NCBI RefSeq assembly: GCF_036250065.1
Contig: NZ_CP109199.1
Coordinates: 7,376,001-7,440,000 of the forward strand
From: Micromonospora sp. NBC_01699
Lineage (GTDB): Bacteria; Actinomycetota; Actinomycetes; Mycobacteriales; Micromonosporaceae
Direction: 5' to 3'
Length of the DNA: 64,000 nucleotides
Shown here: positions 8,247-16,759 of the stretch, piece after piece
Numbering within the stretch: position 1 is the first letter of the stretch
How the letters are laid out: each line of letters opens with the position of its first letter
Notes under the pieces: model-generated
What the model was told of the DNA's origin: nothing
Database searches by the model: none
What the model saw: only the letters and a program-made list of their open reading frames with translations
Program-made: the position numbers and the translations under genes

Positions 8247-8672
8247 ATGACGGGCGAGGAGATGCTCCGGTCGAGGGGCCTGCGGGTCACCCGGCCGCGT
8301 CTCGCCGTGCTTGAGGTGCTCGCCGCCGGTGGGCACCTGGAGGTCGACGAGATCCTGCGGCGGGTCCGCCGGCGCCTCGACTCGGTCTCCACCCAGGCGG
8401 TCTACGACGTGCTCGGCGCGCTGTCGCGGGCCGGGTTGTCCCGACGGATCGAACCGGCCGGCGGCCCGGCGCGGTACGAGGCACGGGCCGGTGACAACCA
8501 CCACCACGTCGTCTGCCGCAGCTGTGGCGAGATCGAGGATGTCGACTGCGCCCACGGCGCGGCGCCCTGTCTCGACCCGGACAACGCCGGTGGCTTCGAG
8601 GTCGACGAGGCCGAGGTCACCTTCTGGGGTCTCTGCCCGAATTGCCAGCAGCGCCGCAGCGCCGACCAGTAG
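8247..8672 (+). CDS. Fur-family transcriptional regulator
   Basis: Metal- or peroxide-responsive DNA-binding repressor of the Fur/PerR group, 141 residues. The winged helix is at the N-terminus (LRVTRPRLAVLEVLAAGGH, then VSTQAVYDVLGALSRAGL). The metal-binding segment NHHHVVCRSCGEIEDVDC and the C-terminal CPNC provide the histidines and the two CxxC pairs of a structural zinc site. In actinobacteria such proteins are often next to a catalase-peroxidase gene; none is present here, so the regulon is unknown. ATG 8247 has only a weak upstream ribosome binding site. Confidence 0.9.
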   Translation: MTGEEMLRSRGLRVTRPRLAVLEVLAAGGHLEVDEILRRVRRRLDSVSTQAVYDVLGALSRAGLSRRIEPAGGPARYEARAGDNHHHVVCRSCGEIEDVDCAHGAAPCLDPDNAGGFEVDEAEVTFWGLCPNCQQRRSADQ

Positions 8673-8725
8673 GACGTCGGCCGGCAAGGCCGCGACCGGC
8701 GCTTCGATGGTGGCACCCTTGGCTG

Positions 8726-9622
8726 ATGAACCCGGACGATCCGCCGGTGGACCCGGAGCACGACCCGGAGCACGAGGACGACCTCGGCCTGTTCGGTCCG
8801 GGCTCGGTCACCTGGAAGGTGCACCGGGAGCCGATCCTGCTCGTCGCCGGGCTCCGCTCCCTCTACCTTCAGGCACTGCATCCACGGGCGGTCGCCGGGG
8901 TGGCCCAGAACAGCAGTTTCAAGTCGGACCCGTGGGGTCGACTGATCCGCACCTCCCGGTACGTCGGCACCACCATCTACGGCACCACGGCGCAGGCACA
9001 GGCCGCCGGGCGGCGGTTGACCGCACTGCACTCCCGGATGCGGGCCCGGGACCCGGAGACCGGACAGGAGTTCCGGATCGACTCCCCGGACCTGCTGCGC
9101 TGGGTGCACGTGACCGAGGTGGAGTCGTTCCTCAGCACGGCCCGGCGGGCCGGCCTGCGGTTGTCCGACGCCGAGACCGACGGCTACTACGCCGAGCAGC
9201 GGCGGGCCGCCGCCCTGGTCGGCCTCGACCCGGCCACCGTGCCCGGCTCGGCTGCCGCCGTCGCCGACTACTACCGCGAGGTCCGGCCCGAGCTGCGGAT
9301 GACCAGGGACGGGGCCGAGACCGCGTTCTTCCTCACCGCGCCGCCGATCCCGTGGAAGGTGAGCCGGCCGGCGCGGCTGGGGCTGAGCCTGGGTCCGCCC
9401 CGATTGGCCTATTTCGGGATCGCCGGCATCGCGTTCGGCCTGCTGCCGCCCTGGGCCCGGCGGCTCTACGGCGGCCTCGGCCTGTCGACCACGGACCGGT
9501 CGGCCGAACTCAGTGCCCGGACGTTGCGGCTGGCGCTGAACGCGATTCCGCGCCGGTACATGGAGGGACCGATCTACCGGGCGGCACAGGCTCGGGCCGC
9601 CCGACTGGCCGGCCCCGGATAG
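8726..9622 (+). CDS. DUF2236 / oxygenase MpaB-like protein
   Basis: A 298-residue protein of the DUF2236 (latex-clearing/MpaB-like oxygenase) family. Visible family segments are LFGPGSVTWKVHREPILLVA, the HPRAVAGVAQNS stretch that supplies a conserved His, WGRLIRTSRYVGTTIYGTT, and LLRWVHVTEVESFL with another conserved His. Family members bind haem or a diiron centre; the actual substrate is unknown. ATG 8726 is chosen because upstream in-frame sequence overlaps the Fur stop region and is Arg/Pro-rich junk. It follows fur by 53 bp on the same strand and may be co-transcribed. Confidence 0.82.
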   Translation: MNPDDPPVDPEHDPEHEDDLGLFGPGSVTWKVHREPILLVAGLRSLYLQALHPRAVAGVAQNSSFKSDPWGRLIRTSRYVGTTIYGTTAQAQAAGRRLTALHSRMRARDPETGQEFRIDSPDLLRWVHVTEVESFLSTARRAGLRLSDAETDGYYAEQRRAAALVGLDPATVPGSAAAVADYYREVRPELRMTRDGAETAFFLTAPPIPWKVSRPARLGLSLGPPRLAYFGIAGIAFGLLPPWARRLYGGLGLSTTDRSAELSARTLRLALNAIPRRYMEGPIYRAAQARAARLAGPG

Positions 9623-9646
9623 GTTCCCGGCCGACCGGTGCCGGTC

Positions 9647-10588
9647 CTACCGGTTCTGGTTGTCGTCCGGTCCGGCCGGCGCCACCGGGAGCAGGGTGCG
9701 CTCGACGGCCGCCCACGGTTCCTTGGCCTGGGCGGTGGCCCCGCCGGGGCAGGTACGCCGGAAGTCGCACCAGGCGCAGCCGGGCCCCGGGGCGACCGGG
9801 AACGCCTCGTCCGGGTCGGTGCCGTCGGTGATCGCCCGTTCGGCGGCCATGATGTCGCGGGCGGTGTCCTCGGCCCGGCTCACCTGACGGGCGATCGACT
9901 CCGGGGTGTGGTCGAACGCGGCGACCGTTCCACTGGGCAGGTGGTGCAGTTCGACCCGGCGGCACGGGCGGCGGAACACCCGCTCGGCCGCGTACGCGTA
10001 GAGGGCGAGTGCCTGCGAGCCGCGGGCGTCGTCGACGTCCTGTCCGGTACGGCCGGTCTTGTAGTCGACGATCGCCAGTTCGGGGCCGTCGGGGCCGGTG
10101 CGGGCGTCGATCCGGTCGGCCCGGCCGTTGAACGCCAGCACCGAGGTCTTGACCGCGACCACCCGTTCCACCCCGAGCGGGTCGACCCCCGGCTCCAGTG
10201 TGTCCACATAGGATTCGAGCCAGTGCAGCGCCCGGCGGTACGCGGTCCGCTCCTGCTCGTCGTCGCGGTAACCCTCGCCGACCCAGGTGCCCTTGAGCAG
10301 CACCGGCAGCGCCTCCGGGCGGCGTTTCGCCTCGGGCAGGGCATACCAGTTGCGCAGCGCGGTGTGCACGCTCGCGCCGAGCGAGTTGTGCGCCCACGGC
10401 GGCCCCTTGACCGGTGCGGGCCGGTCGACGTACGAGTAGCGGTAGCGGCGGGGGCAGTCGGTGTAGCTACCGAGTTTGCTCGGCGTACAGACAAAGAGCC
10501 GTTCCGGCATCCCCTCGAAGCCCAACTGCTCCGGCTCGTTGCCTCGCGGGCGTGGGGTCCGGTTACCAGGGGAGGTTGGTCTGCGCAC
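9647..10588 (-). CDS. RecB-family PD-(D/E)XK nuclease with likely iron-sulfur cysteines
   Basis: Predicted DNA exonuclease of the Cas4/RecB type. An N-terminal CPRRYRYSY motif, the core residues LAFNGRADRID and LAIVDYKTGR (D...E/DxK catalytic series), a QALALYAYAAE helix, and the C-terminal cluster CAWCDFRRTC are all visible; one early and three late Cys are the pattern of a 4Fe-4S clasp. Start is uncertain: the frame opens at GTG 10666, GTG 10588 and ATG 10510 are alternatives and none has a convincing ribosome binding site; homologues usually begin shortly before the PERLFVCTPSKL motif. It follows marC on the same strand. Confidence 0.87.
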   Translation of the reverse strand: MRRPTSPGNRTPRPRGNEPEQLGFEGMPERLFVCTPSKLGSYTDCPRRYRYSYVDRPAPVKGPPWAHNSLGASVHTALRNWYALPEAKRRPEALPVLLKGTWVGEGYRDDEQERTAYRRALHWLESYVDTLEPGVDPLGVERVVAVKTSVLAFNGRADRIDARTGPDGPELAIVDYKTGRTGQDVDDARGSQALALYAYAAERVFRRPCRRVELHHLPSGTVAAFDHTPESIARQVSRAEDTARDIMAAERAITDGTDPDEAFPVAPGPGCAWCDFRRTCPGGATAQAKEPWAAVERTLLPVAPAGPDDNQNR

Positions 10589-10678
10589 GGACCCGATCCT
10601 GCCATCCACCACCGACACTCCGGTCGATGCCCGCTCGGTACGCGCGTCGGCGCCGGCCACCGCCACCCGGCACGGCGG

Positions 10679-11293
10679 TCAGGACGCCTGTTGGAACACC
10701 TTGACGAAGGCGCCGACCGCGTCGGCGATGAGCTGGACCGCGATGGCGGCGAGCAGCAGACCGGCGATCCGGGTGAGCACCTCGATGCCGCTGGGCCGCA
10801 GCACCCGTACGATGCCGCCGGAGAACCGCAGGGTGAGCCAGACGGCGACCATCACCGCGACAATGCCGACCGCGATGGCGAGCTGGTCGGAGAGGCCGTC
10901 GGCGCCCTGGACGAAGAGCATGGTCGCGACGATCGCGCCCGGCCCGGCGAGCAACGGGGTGCCCAGCGGCACCAGCGCGATGTTGGAGGTGGTCTGCTGG
11001 CCGGGGTCGTCGGCCTTGCCGGTGAGCAGTTCGAGCGCCACCAGGACCAGCAGCAACCCGCCGGCACCCTGTAGGGCGGGCAGCGACACGTGCAGGTAGT
11101 CGAGGATCGTCTGGCCGGCGACCGCGAAGATCACGATCACCCCGAGGGCGAGCGTCACCGCCTGCCGCGCCGCCCGGTGTCGTTCGCGGGCGGCGAGCGG
11201 TCCGGTCAGGGCGAGGAAGATCGGCACCATACCCGGCGGGTCCATGATGACCAGCAGGGTGACGAACACCTCCACGAAGAGCTTGAGATCCAC
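10679..11293 (-). CDS. MarC family integral membrane protein
   Basis: A 204-residue inner-membrane protein with six predicted helices. The hallmark N-terminal helix with the MDPPGMVPIFLAL segment and the mid-protein VPLGTPLLAGPGAI motif identify MarC/UPF0056. Despite its name the family has no established transport substrate; a metabolite or amino-acid exporter role is only proposed. Start is at 11293. The PHP-domain gene is upstream on the same strand (about 100 bp), and the nuclease gene is immediately downstream, so these may be one operon. Confidence 0.9.
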   Translation of the reverse strand: MDLKLFVEVFVTLLVIMDPPGMVPIFLALTGPLAARERHRAARQAVTLALGVIVIFAVAGQTILDYLHVSLPALQGAGGLLLVLVALELLTGKADDPGQQTTSNIALVPLGTPLLAGPGAIVATMLFVQGADGLSDQLAIAVGIVAVMVAVWLTLRFSGGIVRVLRPSGIEVLTRIAGLLLAAIAVQLIADAVGAFVKVFQQAS

Positions 11294-11362
11294 GCGGACA
11301 CGGTAGTTGGCCGGCCGGGTTATCCCACGTCGATGTGCGCGAGGCCACCGCGGTCATCGCCA

Positions 11363-11405
11363 CCGATCAGGACGAACCAGTCGGCGGGCCGCCGATCAGG
11401 ACGAA
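11363..11405. repeat. 14-bp direct repeat at PHP gene stop codon
   Basis: CCGATCAGGACGAA occurs perfectly at 11363-11376 and 11392-11405, 29 bp apart. The right copy contains the stop codon of the leftward PHP gene (complement of 11396-11398) and the left copy repeats that TGA in the 3' flank. One of eight gene ends here with repeats at the stop codon. Confidence 0.85.
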
Positions 11406-12295
11406 GAAACCACGGGTACGCCGGTCGCCGCACCCACTATCCGCTCGTACGCCGGCACCGACGTGGTGAACGCGCCCAGCCGTACGGTCTTGTGCTCGCC
11501 GTGGAAGTCCGACGAGCCCGTCACCACCAGTCCCAGTTGCGCCGCGAGCCGCCGTACGTGCGCCTGCTCGGCCGGGGAGTGGTCCTCGTGGTCGGCTTCC
11601 AGCCCGAACAGTCCGGCGGCGGCCAGCTCGACGATCAGCGAGTCCGGCACCACCTCGCCGCGCCGGGTGGCCCGGGGGTGGGCGAAGACCGTCACCCCGC
11701 CGGCCTCGCGGACCAGTCGGATCGCGCGGAAGACGTCCAGGTCGTCCTTTGGCGCTCGGTAACGCCAGCCGAGCCACCTCGGTTCGAACGCCTCGCTGGT
11801 GCTGGCGACCAGGCCGGCCCGGATCAGCGCCTGCGCGATGTGCGGCCGGCCGACCGTGCCACCGGCCGCCCGCGCCTGGATGTCGGTCCAGTCGACGTCG
11901 ATCCCGTCGGCCCGCAGCGACTCGACGATCAGCTCGGCCCGGACCTCGCGGGCGGCCCGGATCCGGGTCAGCTCGGCGACGAGTTCCGGGGCGGTCGGGT
12001 CGAAGAGGTAGGCGAGCAGGTGCAGGGCGATCGACGGCTCGGTGCCGTACCAGCGGCAGGAGAGTTCGGCTCCGCGTACGAGGGTCAGGCCCGGCGGTAG
12101 GGCGGCGACCGCCGGCGCCCAGCCGATGGTGGTGTCGTGGTCGGTGATCGCCACCGTGTCGAGGCCGGCGCGGGCCGCGGCCCGCATCAACTCGGCCGGG
12201 GTGAGCGTGCCGTCGCTGGCGGTCGAGTGGGCGTGCAGGTCGATCCGCGCGTCCGGACCGGGCATGGGCAGGGGGTTCGGTGCGGACGAAATCAC
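11396..12295 (-). CDS. PHP-domain phosphoesterase (RNase AM/3',5'-nucleoside bisphosphatase type)
   Basis: Metal-dependent phosphoesterase of the YciV/TrpH type, 299 residues. Motifs of the PHP fold are in order: DLHAHSTASDGTLTP (HxH plus D), VAITDHDT, GAELSC (Glu ligand), VGRPHIAQAL (His), VFAHPRA and the C-terminal TGSSDFHG. Homologues degrade short oligonucleotides or 3',5'-nucleoside bisphosphates; the exact substrate here is not deduced. I use GTG 12295; ATG 12265 (starting MPGPDARIDLHAHS) is also possible because neither has a strong ribosome binding site. The open frame extending to 13648 is a read-through artefact. Confidence 0.9.
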   Translation of the reverse strand: MISSAPNPLPMPGPDARIDLHAHSTASDGTLTPAELMRAAARAGLDTVAITDHDTTIGWAPAVAALPPGLTLVRGAELSCRWYGTEPSIALHLLAYLFDPTAPELVAELTRIRAAREVRAELIVESLRADGIDVDWTDIQARAAGGTVGRPHIAQALIRAGLVASTSEAFEPRWLGWRYRAPKDDLDVFRAIRLVREAGGVTVFAHPRATRRGEVVPDSLIVELAAAGLFGLEADHEDHSPAEQAHVRRLAAQLGLVVTGSSDFHGEHKTVRLGAFTTSVPAYERIVGAATGVPVVSSS

Positions 12296-12324
12296 TGGTA
12301 CCAGGCTACCGGCAGGCCGGACGT

Positions 12325-12480
12325 CCCCGGTCGGCCGGCCGAACCGGCACCCGTCGGGCCCTGTTCGACCGGCCCGGACGGGATTCGTCGGGCCCCGCTC
12401 GACCGCCCCGAACGGGGACCGCCGGATCCCGGTCGGCCCGACCTCGGGCCGCCGTACCCCGGTCAGCCGGCCGAACCGGC
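12325..12480. repeat. 24-bp direct repeat around the stop codon of the 12463 gene
   Basis: A 24-bp sequence at 12457-12480, which contains the stop codon of the leftward propeller-like gene, recurs at 12325-12348 with one mismatch that turns TCA into TCG (so the second copy has no stop). The two copies bracket a ~108-bp segment in which GTCGGGCC(C)-type words also recur. No gene is seen in 12296-12462. Confidence 0.75.
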
Positions 12481-13683
12481 GACCACCAGCAGGCGGTCGT
12501 TCGCCCCGGTCTCGGGCACCGGAAGCCGGTCGACCACCGGGTCGGGACCGGGCAGCCGGTAAGGCGAGACCCGGAGCAGCGGGCCTCGCTCCCCGGCGTG
12601 CAGCAGCAGCCCGCCGGTGGTCCAGGCCACCGGTCCGGTCAGCCTCGGCCCGGCCGCCCGGACCACCGGCGCCGGCCCGAACACGGTGGTCAGGTCGATC
12701 ATCAGGGCCAGTTCGGCGGAGGCGTTCCCGGCACCGGCGGTGTCGCCGAACCAGTGCGCGAACACCCCGTTGGCGACCAGCCAGCGGCCGTCCGGGGAGA
12801 TGGTGCCGCGACCGCCGGGGGCGAGCGGCAGGGCGCAGGTCACCCTGGTCGTGGCCAGTTCCCGGGCCGCGTCCAGCAGGCCCAGGCAGGGCCGCCCACC
12901 GTCCGCCGCCGGCAGCTGTCCGACCACGGTACGGCCGTCCGGTAGCGCCCCGTAGACGGTGACCGCCGGATCCCGTCCGGACCACCGGTACCCGCCCCGC
13001 TCCGGCCACCACAGGTCGTAGCGCTGGTCCGGGTCGGGCCCGCGGACCAGCACCGCGGCACCGGCGAACCCGGTCGGTACGACCCGGTCCGGTGCGCCGG
13101 TACGCCGGACCGGACCGAGTCGGCCCCCGTCGACCGGGGCGACGAGGAGTTGGTCGCCGTCCCGCCAGGCGACCCGCCGGCCGTCCGGCGCCACCGCCAC
13201 CGCCACCGGCCCGGCCAGCAGCGGTGCCGGCGGGCCGGCGTTGGGGACGTACCAGAGCGTGGATCCGCCGGCCGGGTGGGTGCCCACCACCAGCCAGCCG
13301 CCGGGGGTCCGGCTCGCCTGCGCCACCGGCCCGACCGCGCCGAGGTCGACCAGTTCGCCGGTGGCCGTACGCAGTCCTGCCGGCACCACGACGTCGACCG
13401 GCAGGGCAACGCCACCGGGTGGCCGGGCGGGTTTCGACGGGTCCCCGACCGACAGCCCGCCGACCCCGGCCAGTACGCAGATCAGCAGCACACTCGCGGC
13501 TCCCGTGGCGGTACGCCGCCGCCGGATCCGCCGCCCCCGCCGCCGTACGGCCTCGGCCAGCTCGTCGGCCCGGACCCGATAGCGGTACGCGGCCACCGGC
13601 GGTGGGTCGGCGGCTCCCGGCCCGGTGCCGGCCCGCTCGGCCAGGCACTCCCGCAGCACCCGTTCCAACCTGCCCGTGGTCAC
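12463..13683 (-). CDS. Membrane-anchored propeller-like protein, paralogue of the 13787 gene
   Basis: Hypothetical 406-residue protein. A cytoplasmic N-terminus of about 55 residues rich in Arg (RRRGRRIRRRRTATG) precedes one membrane helix (ASVLLICVLAGVGGL, about 62-76). The rest is predicted extracytoplasmic and contains repeated beta-strand blocks with W/G/D turns such as GRRVAWRDGDQLLVAP, RYDLWWPERGG and GRWLVANGVF, which look like TolB/WD40 propeller blades. It resembles the next gene upstream in overall design. Possibly an anti-sigma-like membrane sensor belonging to the ECF sigma gene at 14953; this is inference from gene order only. Confidence 0.7.
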   Translation of the reverse strand: MTTGRLERVLRECLAERAGTGPGAADPPPVAAYRYRVRADELAEAVRRRGRRIRRRRTATGAASVLLICVLAGVGGLSVGDPSKPARPPGGVALPVDVVVPAGLRTATGELVDLGAVGPVAQASRTPGGWLVVGTHPAGGSTLWYVPNAGPPAPLLAGPVAVAVAPDGRRVAWRDGDQLLVAPVDGGRLGPVRRTGAPDRVVPTGFAGAAVLVRGPDPDQRYDLWWPERGGYRWSGRDPAVTVYGALPDGRTVVGQLPAADGGRPCLGLLDAARELATTRVTCALPLAPGGRGTISPDGRWLVANGVFAHWFGDTAGAGNASAELALMIDLTTVFGPAPVVRAAGPRLTGPVAWTTGGLLLHAGERGPLLRVSPYRLPGPDPVVDRLPVPETGANDRLLVVAGSAG

Positions 13684-13710
13684 ACTGCTTGGACGCCCCG
13701 GCCCCGATTC

Positions 13711-13812
13711 CCGGTTGTCGTCAGCCGGTTGTCGTCAGCCCGTAGGCGGCTCGGTGGTGGTCAGCCGGTGGAGGGCTGGGCGGTGATCAGCCGGTGGAGG
13801 GCTGGGCGGTGA
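13711..13812. repeat. Iterated repeats ending in GGCTGA at a gene's stop codon
   Basis: A 26-bp unit is perfectly duplicated at 13761-13786 and 13787-13812; read on the - strand each copy ends ACCGGCTGA and the right-hand copy supplies the real stop codon (13787-13789). A third, diverged 26-bp unit follows (TGA at 13735-13737), then a 14-bp unit duplicated at 13711-13724 and 13725-13738. TGAs therefore recur at offsets 0, 26, 52 and 66, covering all three frames. Confidence 0.9.
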
Positions 13813-14956
13813 TCAGCTTCGGCACGAACTGCCACTGGGCGGTCACCCCGGCCGGCAGCGGCACCACCCGTTGGGTGCCATCGGTCCCGCACCGGACCAC
13901 ACCCCGGTCGTCGGCGGTCAGCAGGGTCCGGCTGTCGGCCCAGGCCGGCGGGACGGTGGTACGGACCGGGCAGGCCACCGCCTCGGGGCGCCCGGCCACC
14001 GTCGGCGTCAGGTCGACCAGGCGCACCTCCATCGCCCGGGGATCGGCGAGCCAGCCGCCGTCCGGGGTGGTCCGGTCCCCGGTGGTACCGCGTTCGAGGT
14101 CCAGCCCACAGGTGCCGGTCCGCTGGAACGCCAGACCGGCGCCGGCCGCCACCAGGTCGGCCACGCACGGCGGCTGGTCACCGGTCGCGCGTACGAGCCC
14201 GCGCAGGGCGTTGCCGTTGCCGCCGTAGACCGCCGTGACATCGGTGTTCCAGTTCGGCCGGTACGCCCGCTGGGGATCCACCACGTCGAAGCCACCGGTG
14301 TCGGCGGTCACCACCACGGACCGGTCGAGGAAGGCCACCGGCGAGATGCCGGCCGGCACGTCGACCCTCGTCCGTACGGCGAGGCCGGTGGCGCTGACCC
14401 GGGCCACGTAGAGCGCGGTGTCGATGACGAAGGCGAGCTGGTCCCCGCCGGGGTTCAGCGCCCACCGGTCCCGGTTGCCGCTGAGTGAGATCGAGCTGCC
14501 GTCGGTACGCAGGAACCGGATCCCGTCGGTTCCGCCGTACACCCAGCCGGTGGGGACCCGGTAGATCCGGGTCACCCTGCCGACCCCGGTCAGCGGCAGC
14601 GTACGGCCGTCGGTGGTCCAGAGCCGGTCGGTGGCCCAGAGGTCCAGGCCGACGCCGGTGTCGGTGGTGGGGCGCGGCTCGACCGGCGGGCCGCTGGGGG
14701 TGGCATCCGGCTGGCCGTTGAAGGCGATCACCGACTCGCCCGGGTCGGCGTTGCCGCCGGAGATGTCCCGTAGCGAGACGATCCCGCCGACGGTGACCAG
14801 CAGCGCGAGCGCGGCGGCGACCGACGAGGCGGCGGTTCGGCGTCGTCGGGCCGCCCGCCCGCGACGGATGGCGACGCTGGCCGGGTCGTTGATCAGGGGC
14901 GGGGACTGGACCTGTTCGGCGAACATGCCCCGCAGCGAGTCCTCAAGCATCGTCAT
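13787..14956 (-). CDS. Membrane-anchored propeller-like protein, possible anti-sigma partner
   Basis: A 389-residue protein with a short cytoplasmic N-terminus (MTMLEDSLRGMFAEQVQSPP), a basic cluster RRGRAARRRRTAAS, one membrane helix (about 43-60), and a large extracytoplasmic part with propeller-like repeats (VPTGWVYGGTDGIRFL, RWALNPGGDQLAFVID, SPVAFLDRSVVVTAD). It overlaps the SigE-family sigma gene by 4 bp (ATGA), the arrangement typical of a sigma factor and its membrane regulator, so an anti-sigma or co-sensor role is plausible. No zinc-binding HxxxCxxC motif of the classical ZAS domain is present, so binding mode would differ. Confidence 0.72.
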   Translation of the reverse strand: MTMLEDSLRGMFAEQVQSPPLINDPASVAIRRGRAARRRRTAASSVAAALALLVTVGGIVSLRDISGGNADPGESVIAFNGQPDATPSGPPVEPRPTTDTGVGLDLWATDRLWTTDGRTLPLTGVGRVTRIYRVPTGWVYGGTDGIRFLRTDGSSISLSGNRDRWALNPGGDQLAFVIDTALYVARVSATGLAVRTRVDVPAGISPVAFLDRSVVVTADTGGFDVVDPQRAYRPNWNTDVTAVYGGNGNALRGLVRATGDQPPCVADLVAAGAGLAFQRTGTCGLDLERGTTGDRTTPDGGWLADPRAMEVRLVDLTPTVAGRPEAVACPVRTTVPPAWADSRTLLTADDRGVVRCGTDGTQRVVPLPAGVTAQWQFVPKLITAQPSTG

Positions 14957-15741
14957 CGGCCCTCGCCCCGGGCCGCCGGCCCGGCTGGTGCCGGTGCCCC
15001 GGGCACGGTCGTCACCGGCAGCCGGGCCGACGCGGTACGCGGCACGGCCGGCACCCGACGTGGCGCGGGTACGGCTGCCGGGGCGGCGCCGCGTGCTCCA
15101 CCCGGACCGGCGGTCGACCCGGTGTCGGTCCGCCCCCTGGCCGGCGAGCCGTGAGCGGATGCCCCGGCGGCAGCGGGTGCCCCGGCAGCAGCGGCGGTAC
15201 GGGCGGCGAGGGCGGCCTGCGTTCCGAGGGCCGTCGCCGAGCCCGGCTGTTCCTCGCCGAGGCGGCGGCGCAGCGTGTTGAGCGCCCGGAAGGTCTGGCT
15301 CTTGACCGTGCCGGGCGAGATGTTGAGCATCGCGGCGGTCTGCGCCTCGGTCATGTCCTCGTAGAAGCGGAGCACCAGGACGGCCCGCTGCCGGGCCGGC
15401 AGGGTCCGTACGTGCCGCCAGAGGGCGTCACGTTCCAGCTGCTCCTCGATCATGTCCGGGGCCGGCCGCTCGGGCAGCACCTCGGTCGGGCGCTCGCCGT
15501 GCCAGCGCCGCCGCCACCAACTCGTCGCGGTGTTGACCAGCACCCGCCGCGCGTACGGCTCGACCGCCTCGATCTCGCCGAGCCGCTTCCAGGCCAGGTA
15601 CGTCTTGGTCAGCGCGGTCTGCAACAGGTCCTCGGCCGTCGCCCAGTCCCCCGCCAGCAGGTACGCGGTACGCAGCAGGGCGGCGGATCGGGCCGCGACG
15701 AACTCGCGGAACTCGTCTTCCAGGTCTGCCCTGGCCGCCAC
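14953..15741 (-). CDS. SigE-family ECF RNA polymerase sigma factor with Ala/Pro-rich tail
   Basis: ECF sigma factor of the 'SigE family' common in actinomycetes. Region 2 is visible as FVAARSAALLRTAYLLAGDW followed by TAEDLLQTALTKTYLAWKR, and region 4 as LPARQRAVLVLRFYEDMTEA with the helix-turn-helix MLNISPGTVKSQTFRALNTL. The core ends near residue 170; about 90 further residues are Ala/Pro/Gly-rich, longer than usual and probably disordered. GTG 15741 follows GGGGAGG by 8 bp. It overlaps and probably co-transcribes with the two propeller-like membrane genes downstream. Confidence 0.9.
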   Translation of the reverse strand: MAARADLEDEFREFVAARSAALLRTAYLLAGDWATAEDLLQTALTKTYLAWKRLGEIEAVEPYARRVLVNTATSWWRRRWHGERPTEVLPERPAPDMIEEQLERDALWRHVRTLPARQRAVLVLRFYEDMTEAQTAAMLNISPGTVKSQTFRALNTLRRRLGEEQPGSATALGTQAALAARTAAAAGAPAAAGASAHGSPARGRTDTGSTAGPGGARGAAPAAVPAPRRVPAVPRTASARLPVTTVPGAPAPAGPAARGEGR

Positions 15742-15877
15742 CTGTCGCCTCCCCGAAGCTGTACCAACCGTCAGGTTGTCACAGCCAGGGCCGTCGAGTC
15801 GACGGCGATCAGTGCGGGTTCCCTCCGATTTTCGGTTGGAAGTCCCGCACCCATCGCACAGTCTCGGCTACACCGAG

Positions 15878-16753
15878 CTACGCTCCGTCGTCGGCCTTGG
15901 CCTCGTCGGCTTCCTTGCCGAGCCGCGCCTCGACCGCCTGCGGCTCGTACATTTCCTCGACCACACGCAGGTAGAGCTCGTTCGGGTTGGGCAGGTACTT
16001 GACCTCGCGCAACGCCTGGTCCTGACCGGCCGACTCCAGCACGAAGGTGCCGTAGTTGAGGGTCCGGCCCAGCGGCGACTGCTCGTACTTCATGTCGGTG
16101 ACCCGGGCCAGCGGCATCATCGCGACCCGCCGGGTGATGATCCCGTTGACCACCATCACCCGCTTGTTGGTCAGGATGAACCGGTCGAAGAACCAGTCCG
16201 CGACCTTCCATGCCACGTAGCCCATGACGCCGAGCCAGATCAGCGCGGCGATCAGGGTGAGCCCGGCGATCTGCTGCCCGGCCAGGAAGCCGGAGAGGTA
16301 GCCGAGCACGAAGGTGGCGGCGAGCCCGATCAGGATCGGGGTGGCCAGATAGATCTTGTGTCGCTTCCACTCGCCCCGGTACCGCTCGGTGGGGAAGAGG
16401 TAACGCGCCACCAGGGCGGTCGGCTCGTCCTCCAGCGGCAGCACCCGGCGCGGGCCGAGCGGCATGCCCGACGCGTCGACCCGGAGCCCGGCCAACTCCT
16501 CTTCGGAGATTTCCGGGGGCCGGTAGCCGGCGTCCGGGTCACGGTCCCAGGTCCGGCCCGAGCGTGACTCGTCGTCGTAGCCGGCGCCCTCGGGGTAGGG
16601 CGGCCCGTCCGAATAGGAGGGGCCGCCACCGTAGGGAGAGCCGTCGCCGAGGTCGTCGTCGGGTCGGGCTCGGGGAATCGGCTCGGTGTCCCGCTCGCGA
16701 CGCCAGCGTTCGGCGTCGTCTGGGTCGGGGGGTGGCCCGGACGGATTGCCCAT
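15878..16753 (-). CDS. Bacterial PH-domain (DUF304) membrane protein
   Basis: A 291-residue membrane protein. The first ~120 residues are acidic and Gly/Pro/Tyr-rich (GGGPSYSDGPPYPEGAGYDD) and probably disordered; two close membrane helices follow (ATPILIGLAATFVLGYLSGF and GLTLIAALIWLGVMGYVAWK), then a bacterial PH domain with RFILTNKRVMVVNGIITRRV and GTFVLESAGQDQALREV. PH-like domains of this class occur in membrane-stress proteins, but the role is unknown. A 52-residue membrane protein gene ends 6 bp upstream on the same strand, so the two are likely co-translated. Confidence 0.85.
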   Translation of the reverse strand: MGNPSGPPPDPDDAERWRRERDTEPIPRARPDDDLGDGSPYGGGPSYSDGPPYPEGAGYDDESRSGRTWDRDPDAGYRPPEISEEELAGLRVDASGMPLGPRRVLPLEDEPTALVARYLFPTERYRGEWKRHKIYLATPILIGLAATFVLGYLSGFLAGQQIAGLTLIAALIWLGVMGYVAWKVADWFFDRFILTNKRVMVVNGIITRRVAMMPLARVTDMKYEQSPLGRTLNYGTFVLESAGQDQALREVKYLPNPNELYLRVVEEMYEPQAVEARLGKEADEAKADDGA

Positions 16754-16759
16754 GCCCGG

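Noticed and set aside
13150-13812. 220-codon + strand frame over the propeller gene
   Set aside because: Shadow of the 12463 gene; no ribosome binding site or protein-like composition.
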